DNA from: Flexibacter flexilis DSM 6793
GTDB taxonomy: Bacteria > Bacteroidota > Bacteroidia > Cytophagales > Flexibacteraceae
NCBI RefSeq assembly: GCF_900112255.1
Contig: NZ_FOLE01000002.1
Location: 317,854 to 381,853 of the forward strand
DNA: 64,000 nucleotides
Direction: 5' to 3'
Made by a program: the position numbers and the translations under genes. Numbering within the stretch: the stretch's first letter is position 1; each line of letters opens with the position of its first letter. Of the stretch, positions 8,352-17,121 are shown piece after piece. The notes under the pieces were generated by a model. It ran no database searches. It worked only from the letters and a program-made list of their open reading frames with translations, and was not told the DNA's origin.

Positions 8352-11351
8352 CTATTTTTTAGGCAACTTCCATTTGTCTTTGAGTTTTTCAAGCTCTTTT
8401 TTCGCTTTTTCTTCCGCTTCTTTTTTCAGGCGGTCGGCTTCCTCTTTGGCTTTGGCTTCTGCGTCGGCTTTAGCTTTGTCCAACTCGGCTTTGGCCTTGT
8501 CTTCGGCAGCTTTGCGAAGGCTGTCCGCAGTGGCTTGCGCCTTGGCTTTGGCATCGTTGAGACTGGCTTGTACATTGGCTTTTACGTCGCTTTTCAGGCT
8601 GCTGCTTCCATCCGAACCACCGCCCAACAACGAAATTTTAGGGTCGTTTTGATTGCCTGTGGCTTTGAGGTTCAACTTCACATTGCCCGAACCGTCGGCG
8701 GCTTTGCCTGTAAGCAACGAAGTTGCATTGTTCAGCGCAACACCCGCCGCACCTGCTGGCACAGTCATTTTGATATTGTAGTCTATCGTGCCATCAAAAC
8801 CCTGACTTCCGCCGATGTTAATTTTCTGACCTCCCGCCGAAACGTCAAACGGTTGGAAGAACACGCGGCCATTCTGAATCTCGGCTTTAAGAAGCAAATC
8901 TTTAAGATTTACAGCACCCGAATTGCTACCGCTTAGTTTCGTAACTTTCTGTATGCCAGACAACAACTTCATTTCTTTGAGCGAAGCCTCCGCGATATTG
9001 AGCAAACCTGCGCCATTCATGGTTGGGTAAACAGGCATCATGTCTTTGCCCAACTCTCCATTGATTTTAAATTTGGTAGAAAGTTTACCCGTCATATTTT
9101 CGGCTACAGGAGCTAACATTTTTACGGTATTGAAAGTTTGGTAAGCCTTCGGAATTTCAAGGTTTTTGATGTCCAAATCAAAGTCAAATTTCGGGTGCGT
9201 CAGGTCGCGTGAGTCGTAAAGGCCATTCATGCCAAACGCGCCACCCAACAAATTGAACGTACCTTTGTCCAGACGTACCGTTCCGTCGCGCACGATGATG
9301 TTGCCTTTCAGGTCTGTAATGTCCATGTTGTCGTATAGCACTTCACCAAGTTGCGAAGCCAACACGAAATCAATGTTTTTCGGAATTTCGACCACCGTCA
9401 TAGGTTCTTCCGCGGTGGTTTTTGTGGCGACTTCTTCTTTAGTGAGCCATTCGTTGGTATCAAATTTCTTAGAAGAAAAATTCAATGCGCCTGTTAGCTT
9501 TTCATTATTAAAAATAAATGCCAAATAGTTACTCAAGTAGCCGTTAGCCGAAACGTCGCTTTTACCCAAAAATCCTTCAAACTTAGATACTTGCGCGCGC
9601 ACTGGGTCAAAACTCATGGCCGCTCCCGTGATTTTCACGCCTTGCGGAACGTCTTTGCTCACAAACGAAAAATTGCTGGCTGTCAGCGTTCCCGACGTAG
9701 GCAATTTGGCGTAACGCTTGGCCGTAACATCCGACATACGTCCGCGTGTGGCAATGTCGGCTTTTATTTTTCCTGCCAAAGTCATGCCTTCAAGCGGATA
9801 AATTTTTGTGATTTTGGTCAAATCTACACCGCCTTTTACTTTTACATCGTACTGATAATCAACTAAATTTTCTACAAAAGCCACCATCGAAAACGGCTCG
9901 CCTTCCAGTTCCATTCCGAAAGTCGGTACTTGGATTTTAGTGGCTTCCATTTGGCCGTTCGGGTTTTCTACGCTTGCCATAAAATTGATTTTTTCGATTG
10001 GCGCAGGAAAATCTTTAGACTTCACAAAGCCATCTATCATGTTCATGTTGGCCGTCACCGCAGGCAACAAATGTAAACTGTCGTTGTACGTGCCTTTGGC
10101 TTTTACGTTTAGCCCAAACAACCCTTTGAGTGTCAGGCCGTCCACTGGGAACACGTTCGTAATTTCGGCCAAATTCAGTTTGGCACTCACGTCCGCGTCC
10201 AATAGCATATTCGTAAGGCCTTTGAGCGTCAGGCGGGCATCAACGGGGTTTTTACCCAAATCCAAATGGAATTTGCTAATGTTCACTTCCGTCTCGTCGA
10301 TGATGCCTTTCGAATTTTTCACGGCCATATCCAACGCAATATTGGTAACGGCTGTCGGTAATTTCGGATACTGGAACATTCCTTTGTCGATTTTCAAATT
10401 CAGGCCGAAAGCAGGCATTTGCTTTTCGTTGTAAAGGCCTTTGGCGTAGCCGTCAAAAGCCAACGTGCCATCCGTTTTGATGTCCGCAAAATCGGCCATA
10501 TAGACTCCTGGTACCAGCGAAAGAATGCTTTTAAATTTGGTTTCGAGGGTTTTAAATTTGATGTCGGTTTCGATACCAGCCGCAGGCATGGCCACGTAGC
10601 CATCAAAACCAAAAGCAAATTCGTTGAGCTTAAAGTTATTTTCTTTGAACGTGTATTTGGCATTTGGCAAGTCCATGTTCAAGGTCATGTCGGCTTCTAA
10701 TTTTTTATTACTCAAGTAATTAACTTTATCAAAAGTAACCGAAAGCGAGTTGATGACCGTTTGCATATTCAGGTCAAAAATATCTTGCGTAAAATCACCT
10801 TTGCCCGTATGATTCAGGCCGAGTACTTCTGCCTTGAGTGGTATCGTCAAATCCGTGTAACAAATGTTACCGTCTTTGATAGACCATTTATCAATCCCGA
10901 TATTGAAAGACGAGGGTTCGGACTTGGCCGTGTCTGTGGGCGTAGCCGACGGTTTGGAAATGTCCCAGTTGGCTTTGCCATTGGCCAGCACAATCACGCG
11001 GATTTTTGGTTCAATCAACGAAATTTCTTTTACCTTAATTTTGTCGCCACCAATCACGCTCATAATGTCCACAACGGCATTAAAAGACTTCACGGCGGCC
11101 AGCGTGTCGTGCGCAAACGTGTCTTGCCCCACTACACCAAAATTGCCCATGCTTACCGTCAGGTTCGGGAAGCTGCTAAAAATACTTAAACCAAAATCGT
11201 TGGCATTGTAATATACTTTTGCGTTTACGGCGTTGGCTATCTCGCTGTCTATCTTGGCTTTAATGGAATCTTTAAAGAACAAAGGAATAGACGCTAAAGC
11301 GGCAAATAGTAGCACAATTACACCCAAAACGACATACAAAACTTTTTTCAT
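8352..11351 (-). CDS. AsmA family protein with long charged coiled-coil tail
   Basis: A 999-residue member of the AsmA/TamB-like superfamily: one N-terminal transmembrane segment (about 5-25) followed by a very long beta-rich region with the repeating DxxxDxNL and KAKG patterns of these proteins, and an AsmA C-terminal-type domain around 740-900 (LSTKFKINGELG, LLNIAEASLKEMKLL). Such proteins are thought to bridge the inner and outer membranes and to help lipid movement. The last 80 residues (about 918-999) are unusual: an Ala/Lys/Glu-rich helix of many AKAE/KAKAE repeats ending in Lys-Leu-Pro-Lys-Lys. The gene stands alone with a hairpin terminator downstream. Confidence 0.87.
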   Translation of the reverse strand: MKKVLYVVLGVIVLLFAALASIPLFFKDSIKAKIDSEIANAVNAKVYYNANDFGLSIFSSFPNLTVSMGNFGVVGQDTFAHDTLAAVKSFNAVVDIMSVIGGDKIKVKEISLIEPKIRVIVLANGKANWDISKPSATPTDTAKSEPSSFNIGIDKWSIKDGNICYTDLTIPLKAEVLGLNHTGKGDFTQDIFDLNMQTVINSLSVTFDKVNYLSNKKLEADMTLNMDLPNAKYTFKENNFKLNEFAFGFDGYVAMPAAGIETDIKFKTLETKFKSILSLVPGVYMADFADIKTDGTLAFDGYAKGLYNEKQMPAFGLNLKIDKGMFQYPKLPTAVTNIALDMAVKNSKGIIDETEVNISKFHLDLGKNPVDARLTLKGLTNMLLDADVSAKLNLAEITNVFPVDGLTLKGLFGLNVKAKGTYNDSLHLLPAVTANMNMIDGFVKSKDFPAPIEKINFMASVENPNGQMEATKIQVPTFGMELEGEPFSMVAFVENLVDYQYDVKVKGGVDLTKITKIYPLEGMTLAGKIKADIATRGRMSDVTAKRYAKLPTSGTLTASNFSFVSKDVPQGVKITGAAMSFDPVRAQVSKFEGFLGKSDVSANGYLSNYLAFIFNNEKLTGALNFSSKKFDTNEWLTKEEVATKTTAEEPMTVVEIPKNIDFVLASQLGEVLYDNMDITDLKGNIIVRDGTVRLDKGTFNLLGGAFGMNGLYDSRDLTHPKFDFDLDIKNLEIPKAYQTFNTVKMLAPVAENMTGKLSTKFKINGELGKDMMPVYPTMNGAGLLNIAEASLKEMKLLSGIQKVTKLSGSNSGAVNLKDLLLKAEIQNGRVFFQPFDVSAGGQKINIGGSQGFDGTIDYNIKMTVPAGAAGVALNNATSLLTGKAADGSGNVKLNLKATGNQNDPKISLLGGGSDGSSSLKSDVKANVQASLNDAKAKAQATADSLRKAAEDKAKAELDKAKADAEAKAKEEADRLKKEAEEKAKKELEKLKDKWKLPKK

Positions 11352-11553
11352 GGGCTTGATAATTATAAGTAAAAAGTTGAAGGTAAAGAATTAGAATAAA
11401 ACCATAGCTTAAACCGCAAATTACGCGATTGAGGCAGAAAGATTATAATTTTTTTTCAATAGAACGTTAAAATATAATTGATTTGCATACACACCGACAA
11501 TATTTTGAAAAATAGGAAGCCAAATGAATATATCGCCTTCGGCAAAATTTAGC

Positions 11554-11561
11554 TAACTTTG
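11554..11561 (+). promoter_or_regulatory. candidate -7 element (TAACTTTG)
   Basis: Exact match to the Bacteroidota TAnnTTTG box, 51 nt before the A-type Fe-S gene. No convincing TTG at the -33 position. Confidence 0.45.
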
Positions 11562-11612
11562 CAGCCTATTTTTAGTTAAGCTATTGATTTTCAATAAAAA
11601 TATTTTCCGAAA

Positions 11613-11942
11613 ATGCCAATTTCGACCATAGAAAAACCGCTGCCCGTTTCCATAACAGAGCGAGCCGCCTCCGAAATAAAACAAATCATGGCCAACAAAA
11701 ACATTCCTGCCGAATACGCATTACGCGTAGGCATACGCGGCGGCGGCTGTTCGGGTTTGTCGTATTTGTTGGGATTTGACAAAGCCAAAGAAACCGACGA
11801 CGCTTACACACACCCCGACGGATTCGGCATTTTGATAGAAAAAAAACACGCCATGTACGTGCTCGGAATGCAAATAGATTTTGAAGATGGTGTCAATGCA
11901 CGCGGCTTTATTTTCTCAAACCCCGACGTGCCACAGTCTTAA
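11613..11942 (+). CDS. HesB/IscA-like A-type Fe-S protein lacking the C-terminal CxC motif
   Basis: A 109-residue A-type iron-sulfur carrier family protein. The body matches well: SITERAASEIKQIM, LRVGIRGGGCSGLSYLLGF with the first conserved cysteine (C48), and GFIFSNPDVP near the end. Canonical family members then carry a CGCG motif whose two cysteines help bind the cluster; here the chain stops right after NPDVPQS. I checked the other two frames past the stop codon and neither encodes a CGC, so this does not look like a simple one-base frameshift. It may be a variant with a different role, or a shortened copy. Probable first gene of a plus-strand run continuing to lepA. Confidence 0.85.
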   Translation: MPISTIEKPLPVSITERAASEIKQIMANKNIPAEYALRVGIRGGGCSGLSYLLGFDKAKETDDAYTHPDGFGILIEKKHAMYVLGMQIDFEDGVNARGFIFSNPDVPQS

Positions 11943-11982
11943 TTTTTTCACACAAAAAACTGATTTTCAAATTTTTAGATAA

Positions 11983-12537
11983 ATGAATATACAACTTTTG
12001 CGCATTGCCGCCTTTGCGGGGCTTTTTAGTGGATTTGGCTGCGCCACATATTTTCTTTTGGTTTTCGGCAATGTACTTACCAGTCCATTGGCGCGCTACA
12101 TGGACATTTGGATTCCTGCTTTGGCCATGATTTTTTCGATGTGGTATGTGCGTGGCGGTCGCCGCGACGGGCATTTGCACTTTTGGGAAGCCTTGATGAT
12201 GGGCAATGTTACGCAATTGGTAACGGCTTTGCTTTCGGCCAGCATTTTGTATGTGGTACTTAATTACGTGAGCGACAAAGCACTTTTGGGCTACATCGAA
12301 AGTTCTAAAATATTTATTATCAATTCAAAAGCCAATACGATTCAACAATTTGGGCAAAAAGCCTACGACGAGCAATTGGCCACCATCGGCCAAACCACCG
12401 CCAGCGGAATATTTATAGATGAGTTTTTCAAAAAAATAACTTATATGTTTTTGCTCGTTCCTTTGCTTTCGCTGATTTTGCGCCACAAAGCACCAGCGCA
12501 GCCCGAAACGAAAATTGATTTAACAAAAGCAGAGTAG
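11983..12537 (+). CDS. DUF4199-type membrane protein
   Basis: A 184-residue integral membrane protein with about four hydrophobic helices (residues 8-28, 40-56, 68-92 and 145-165). Its spacing, length and the central RRDGHLHFWEAL stretch fit the DUF4199 family, which is almost confined to Bacteroidota and often lies beside a GT2 glycosyltransferase; one is found 2.4 kb downstream here. Function is unknown. It starts 40 nt after the A-type Fe-S gene and ends 27 nt before the cupin gene, so the three are probably co-transcribed. Confidence 0.75.
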   Translation: MNIQLLRIAAFAGLFSGFGCATYFLLVFGNVLTSPLARYMDIWIPALAMIFSMWYVRGGRRDGHLHFWEALMMGNVTQLVTALLSASILYVVLNYVSDKALLGYIESSKIFIINSKANTIQQFGQKAYDEQLATIGQTTASGIFIDEFFKKITYMFLLVPLLSLILRHKAPAQPETKIDLTKAE

Positions 12538-12564
12538 TAATTTACCCTTCCCATTTTTGAACTA

Positions 12565-12975
12565 ATGCCTAACGCTTTAGAGCCATATTGTATTGATATT
12601 GAAAGTTTTGGAGAAAAAGAACGTGGTTTTTTGTCGGCCATGAGCGGCGAAGAAATTCCGTTTGTGCCGCAGCGTATTTTCTGGATTTATGGCACGCCTG
12701 CCCCTTGCGAGCGAGGGTTACACGCGCACCAAAAATCTGTAATTTTTATAGTGGCCATGCACGGCAAAGCCGAAATAATTTGCGAGTCAGCCAGTGGCCA
12801 AACCTTTTCTTTTTTGTTAGAAAATCCGCAAAAAGCCGTGATTATTCCGCCGCTTCATTGGCACAAAATCCAGATTGAGCAGCCCGAAACTGTCCTTTTT
12901 TGTATGGCTTCTGAGCCTTACAACGAAGCAGCTTACATTCGTGATTACGAAACTTTTAGAGGCTTAGGCGCGTAA
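12565..12975 (+). CDS. WxcM-like/FdtA-type cupin
   Basis: A 136-residue single-domain cupin of the WxcM-like family. It holds IFWIYGTP, RGLHAHQKS (the two histidines correspond to the catalytic pair of sugar 3,4-ketoisomerases such as FdtA/QdtA), IIPPLHWHKI and the closing EAAYIRDYETF. Family members isomerise dTDP-4-keto-6-deoxyglucose to a 3-keto sugar during surface polysaccharide synthesis. No other nucleotide-sugar enzymes are adjacent, so the substrate is uncertain; only a GT2 glycosyltransferase lies nearby. Start chosen at the ATG 27 nt after the previous gene. Confidence 0.8.
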   Translation: MPNALEPYCIDIESFGEKERGFLSAMSGEEIPFVPQRIFWIYGTPAPCERGLHAHQKSVIFIVAMHGKAEIICESASGQTFSFLLENPQKAVIIPPLHWHKIQIEQPETVLFCMASEPYNEAAYIRDYETFRGLGA

Positions 12976-13010
12976 AAAATAACCCGTTTCGATATTTGAC
13001 AAATTATCTC

Positions 13011-13018
13011 TACTTTTG
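13011..13018 (+). promoter_or_regulatory. candidate -7 element of lepA (TACTTTTG)
   Basis: Exact TAnnTTTG match 69 nt before the lepA start codon; the -33 region is only a weak match. Confidence 0.5.
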
Positions 13019-13087
13019 CATGAGTAGAATTGTAAATTTTTATTTAAAAAATTAGGAATCAAGCATTTATCGCTTTACATAGCTGCA

Positions 13088-14878
13088 ATGAAGAATATTA
13101 GAAATTTTTGCATCATCGCACACATTGACCACGGCAAAAGTACTTTAGCCGACCGCCTTTTGGAGTTTACCCAGACAGTGGACAAACGCCAAATGCAAGC
13201 GCAATTGCTCGATGATATGGATTTGGAACGCGAGCGCGGCATTACCATCAAAAGCCACGCCATTCAGATGACTTACCCGTACAAAGGGGAAACTTACGTT
13301 TTTAACCTTATTGATACGCCTGGCCACGTGGACTTTTCGTACGAAGTGTCCCGTTCCATTGCGGCTTGTGAAGGTGCTTTGCTTATCGTAGATGCCGCTC
13401 AAGGCATTGAAGCTCAGACTATTTCAAACTTGTATTTGGCTTTGGGCAACAACTTGGAAATTATCCCAGTACTCAACAAAATAGATTTACCTGGCGCGAT
13501 GCCCGAAGAAGTAAAAGACGAAATCGTGGACTTACTCGGCTGCAAACGCGAAGAAATTATACACGCCAGCGGTAAAGAAGGCATCGGTATTCAGGACATT
13601 CTCAATGCCGTAGTAGAACGCATTCCGCCACCAAAAGGCGACCCAGAAGCACCACTTCAAGCCCTCATTTTCGACTCTGTTTTTAACTCTTACAGAGGCA
13701 TTGAGGTTTATTTTAGGGTGTATAACGGCACTATCAACAAAGGCGATAAAGTAAAATTTATGGCCACAGGTCGCCAATACGAAGCCGACGAAGTAGGGAT
13801 TTTGAAGCTCAACCAAGAGCCGCAATTATCTATCGGCGCGGGCAATGTGGGTTACTTGATTTCGGGTATCAAAGATGCCAAAGAAGTAAAAGTAGGTGAC
13901 ACGATTACACATCTTTTGAATCCTTGTTCGGAAGCGATTCAGGGTTTTGCGGACGTGAAGCCAATGGTTTTTGCGGGTATTTATCCAGTGGAAACCAGCG
14001 AGTTTGAAGATTTGCGCACGGCGATGGAAAAACTCCAACTCAACGACGCGTCGTTGGTGTGGGAGCCTGAAACTTCGGCGGCGTTGGGCTTTGGTTTCCG
14101 TTGCGGATTCTTGGGTATGTTGCACATGGAAATTGTGCAGGAGCGTTTGGAACGCGAATTTGATATGACCGTGATTACAACTGTTCCGTCGGTGGCATTT
14201 CTTTGCCATACCACAGCAGGCGAAACGCTCAACATCAGCGCACCTTCCGAAATGCCTGAACCTAACCACATTGACTACATCGAAGAGCCATTCATTAAGG
14301 CCCAGATTATTTCTAAGTCGGATTATGTAGGCTCAATCATGTCGTTGTGTATCGACAAGCGTGGCATTATCAAAAACCAAAACTACCTAACTTCTGAGCG
14401 CGTAGAACTTACGTTTGATTTGCCGCTTTCGGAAATCGTTTTTGATTTCTTCGATAAACTAAAAACCATTTCGCGCGGTTACGCTTCGCTTGATTATGAA
14501 CTAATTGGCTTCCGTGAATCGCACATGGTGAAGTTGGATATTATGCTTAACGGCGAAAAAGTAGATGCACTTTCGGCCATAGTTCACCGCGATAAGGCCT
14601 ACGAATGGGGCAAACGCCTTTGCGAAAAACTTAAAGAACTTTTACCACGCCAACAATTTGAAATTGCGGTACAAGCAGCCATCGGGCAAAAAATCATTGC
14701 TCGCGAAACCGTGAAAGCCTTGCGCAAAGATGTTTTGGCCAAATGTTATGGCGGTGATATTTCGCGTAAGCGTAAATTGCTCGAAAAACAGAAAAAAGGT
14801 AAAAAACGTATGCGCCAAGTGGGTAACGTAGAAATCCCGCAGGAAGCATTTATGGCCGTGCTGAAACTCGACCAATAA
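13088..14878 (+). CDS. lepA: elongation factor 4 (LepA)
   Basis: A 596-residue translational GTPase, the usual length for LepA/EF4, which promotes back-translocation or ribosome biogenesis. GTPase motifs: G1 AHIDHGKST, the ERGITIKS switch I segment, G3 DTPGHVDF and G4 NKID. Domains II and III follow, then the LepA-specific C-terminal domain ending in [18 protein letters not shown] and the conserved [10 protein letters not shown] near the C-terminus. It is preceded by a -7 promoter element and followed by a strong terminator. Confidence 0.98.
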   Translation: MKNIRNFCIIAHIDHGKSTLADRLLEFTQTVDKRQMQAQLLDDMDLERERGITIKSHAIQMTYPYKGETYVFNLIDTPGHVDFSYEVSRSIAACEGALLIVDAAQGIEAQTISNLYLALGNNLEIIPVLNKIDLPGAMPEEVKDEIVDLLGCKREEIIHASGKEGIGIQDILNAVVERIPPPKGDPEAPLQALIFDSVFNSYRGIEVYFRVYNGTINKGDKVKFMATGRQYEADEVGILKLNQEPQLSIGAGNVGYLISGIKDAKEVKVGDTITHLLNPCSEAIQGFADVKPMVFAGIYPVETSEFEDLRTAMEKLQLNDASLVWEPETSAALGFGFRCGFLGMLHMEIVQERLEREFDMTVITTVPSVAFLCHTTAGETLNISAPSEMPEPNHIDYIEEPFIKAQIISKSDYVGSIMSLCIDKRGIIKNQNYLTSERVELTFDLPLSEIVFDFFDKLKTISRGYASLDYELIGFRESHMVKLDIMLNGEKVDALSAIVHRDKAYEWGKRLCEKLKELLPRQQFEIAVQAAIGQKIIARETVKALRKDVLAKCYGGDISRKRKLLEKQKKGKKRMRQVGNVEIPQEAFMAVLKLDQ

Positions 14879-14895
14879 TTTTTATTACATAACTG

Positions 14896-14944
14896 AAAGA
14901 CAGAAGTTTGAAAGCGCACATCGTTTTCGCTTCTGTCTTTTTAT
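14896..14944 (+). terminator. rho-independent terminator of lepA
   Basis: Eleven-base inverted repeat AAAGACAGAAG/CTTCTGTCTTT followed by T residues, 18 nt after the lepA stop. Confidence 0.85.
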
Positions 14945-14986
14945 TGAAAACTAAAACCTATTTTTTAAAAGGCTAATTAAACAATA

Positions 14987-15916
14987 ATGCAGTTATCCAT
15001 TATCATACCTATTTACAACGAGGAAGCGAATATCGTTACGCTGCATCGCAGGCTTGACGCATTGGTCAAGACCATGAAACTCTCTGAATACGAATTTATT
15101 TTTATAAATGACGGCAGTCGCGACCGTTCCATTCAGTTGGTGAAAGGATTGGCAGAAACAGACAAAGCCATCAAATACATAGATTTTAGCCGCAATTTTG
15201 GTCATCAAATCGCCGTAACGGCAGGCCTCGACCACGCCAAAGGTAACCGCATCGCCATTATTGATGCCGATTTACAAGACCCACCAGAATTGATTATTGA
15301 GATGTTCGCCAAAATGGACGAAGGTTTTGAGGTGGTGTACGCCAAACGCCGTCGTAGGTCAGGCGAAAGTTTCATGAAGTTGCTCACAGCCAAAGTATTT
15401 TATAGACTTTTGGCACGCATTACGTCCGTAGAAATCCCTGTGGATACTGGCGATTTTAGGGTAATTGACCGCAAAGTTTTGGAGATTTTGAAAAAAATGC
15501 CCGAACAAAATAAATATTTGCGTGGCCAAATTGCATGGATTGGTTTCCGCCAAACATACGTTGAATACGACCGCTCCGAACGTGCAGGTGGCCAAACGGG
15601 TTATACTTATTCCAAAATGATTCGCTTTGCGTTGGACGGCATTACCTCTTTTTCAGACTTTCCGCTCAAAATGGCCACTATGGCAGGGTTTACGGTGTCT
15701 GGCTTTGCCTTTTTGTTATTGCTGTACGTACTTTACACAAGGCTTATCAGTGGCGACTACGTGGAAGGTTGGGCATCTACTATTATTAGTGTGCTATTCT
15801 TAGGCGGTATTCAGCTTATTTCGTTGGGGATTATTGGCGAATATTTGAGCCGCTTGGGCGCAAATATCCGTAATCGTCCGTTGTATATCGTCAATGAAAC
15901 GAATACAGATAAGTAA
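14987..15916 (+). CDS. GT2 glycosyltransferase, polyprenyl-phosphate sugar synthase type (GtrB/DPM-like)
   Basis: A 309-residue family 2 glycosyltransferase. The N-terminus has LSIIIPIYNEEANI, FINDGSRD and the catalytic DADLQDPPELI (about 91-101); a FRVIDRKVL segment and TGYTYSKM follow. Two C-terminal transmembrane helices (about 226-250 and 260-285) match the GtrB/ArnC/dolichol-phosphate mannose synthase type, which moves a sugar from a nucleotide donor to undecaprenyl phosphate at the inner membrane. The final substrate (O-antigen, lipid A or protein) cannot be told from context. The gene is separated from lepA by a terminator, so it has its own promoter. Confidence 0.9.
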   Translation: MQLSIIIPIYNEEANIVTLHRRLDALVKTMKLSEYEFIFINDGSRDRSIQLVKGLAETDKAIKYIDFSRNFGHQIAVTAGLDHAKGNRIAIIDADLQDPPELIIEMFAKMDEGFEVVYAKRRRRSGESFMKLLTAKVFYRLLARITSVEIPVDTGDFRVIDRKVLEILKKMPEQNKYLRGQIAWIGFRQTYVEYDRSERAGGQTGYTYSKMIRFALDGITSFSDFPLKMATMAGFTVSGFAFLLLLYVLYTRLISGDYVEGWASTIISVLFLGGIQLISLGIIGEYLSRLGANIRNRPLYIVNETNTDK

Positions 15917-16045
15917 CTATGAGCCTTAATTTTATGTTAATATAATTAAAAAATTGTAATTATCTAAAAACTCTTGCTTACTTTTGTGTACTTGATGTTA
16001 TATATGGTGTTGTCTATACCGAACTCATTATAATTTGCTATTAAC

Positions 16046-17050
16046 ATGAAAATTCTACAAAACTTAGGGCTAATCGGTTTACTCAGTGCAGCAACAGTGG
16101 TCTTTATTCCACAACAAGGCTTTGCGCAAACCCCTACGGCAGAGTCGCCAGCCGCACCACAAGAAGAACTTTTTAAGGTAATTTCTATACGTGGCATGGT
16201 GTCCGTGATTAAGCCATCAGGCAAATTCATATTGGCTTCAGGCAAAAAACTTTACAATGACGAAAGCATTGAAGTAACACCCAATAGCTACATAAGTCTT
16301 ATGCACTTGTCGGGGCGCGTGCTAGAGCTTCGCACGCCAGGCAAACAATCAGTGAGTGATTTGGCAGGGCGATTTGCAAAAGTAAGTAGCTCTGTAAGTG
16401 AACGTTATGCCAACTTTGTTTTTGGGGAAAGCCTCAAAGAGAAAGACAAGGACATGAAGAAAAATCACCAGCAATATATGGCCGTAACGGGAGCTGTAAC
16501 TCGTTCCACTTCGCGTGCCAACAGCGCAGCCACAGCCCTACAACGTGAGTTGGCCAACACGATTCTGTTGCCTGCTTCTTCGGATGTGTTTGTCGCACAA
16601 AATACTTTCCGTTGGCGCAAATTGCCGTCGGCCAAAAGCTATGTAGTTACGATTAGTGATATGTTCGACCAAACCGTATTCCAGAAAGAAACTTCGGACA
16701 CGGCTTTGATGGTTGATTTTGGAAAATTAGCCCTGAAAAATGCGAAAATGTGCTTGCTCGGCATCAGTGCTAAGAGCGCGACCGAAGAAGTACAAGCTGC
16801 TAAGATTGGTTTGAGATTTGTGCAAGGCGAAAATTTCAATAAAATTCAGAAAGAAGTAACGCAACTCAAAGCCGAAAACGATGGGACTATCATCGGCAAA
16901 GTGATATTTGGTGCTTATTACGAAGAACACCATCTCTACATTGATGCCATGAACTCGTATGCGGAAGCTGCCGCAGCCGAACCCGAAAACACCGATTTCC
17001 AAACCGCTTACAACAAGTTTTTGGTCAGAATCGGAATGTTAGAAGAATAA
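16046..17050 (+). CDS. secreted FecR-like domain protein, function unknown
   Basis: A 334-residue exported protein with a signal peptide (1-28, ending GFAQ). Residues about 42-100 (VISIRGMVSVIKPSGK, YNDESIEVTPNSYISLMHLSGRVLELRTPG) read as a FecR-like beta domain, the type that presents structural or polysaccharide-binding modules in the periplasm. The middle is unrecognised, and the last 50 residues (YYEEHHLYIDAMNSYAEAAAAEPEN) look like a single TPR-type helix pair. No lipobox or T9SS domain. It ends 70 nt before hflX, facing it across a shared terminator. Function unknown. Confidence 0.75.
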   Translation: MKILQNLGLIGLLSAATVVFIPQQGFAQTPTAESPAAPQEELFKVISIRGMVSVIKPSGKFILASGKKLYNDESIEVTPNSYISLMHLSGRVLELRTPGKQSVSDLAGRFAKVSSSVSERYANFVFGESLKEKDKDMKKNHQQYMAVTGAVTRSTSRANSAATALQRELANTILLPASSDVFVAQNTFRWRKLPSAKSYVVTISDMFDQTVFQKETSDTALMVDFGKLALKNAKMCLLGISAKSATEEVQAAKIGLRFVQGENFNKIQKEVTQLKAENDGTIIGKVIFGAYYEEHHLYIDAMNSYAEAAAAEPENTDFQTAYNKFLVRIGMLEE

Positions 17051-17083
17051 TTCGCTTGTTTCTTTTTAATAATAAAAAAAAGC

Positions 17084-17114
17084 TACATCGTTTATTGGCG
17101 GTGTAGCTTTTTTT
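17084..17114. terminator. bidirectional terminator
   Basis: Hairpin with GCTACA/TGTAGC stem flanked by A-run and T-run on both sides, between the convergent FecR-like gene and hflX; usable in both directions. Confidence 0.85.
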
Positions 17115-17121
17115 ATGTCAA

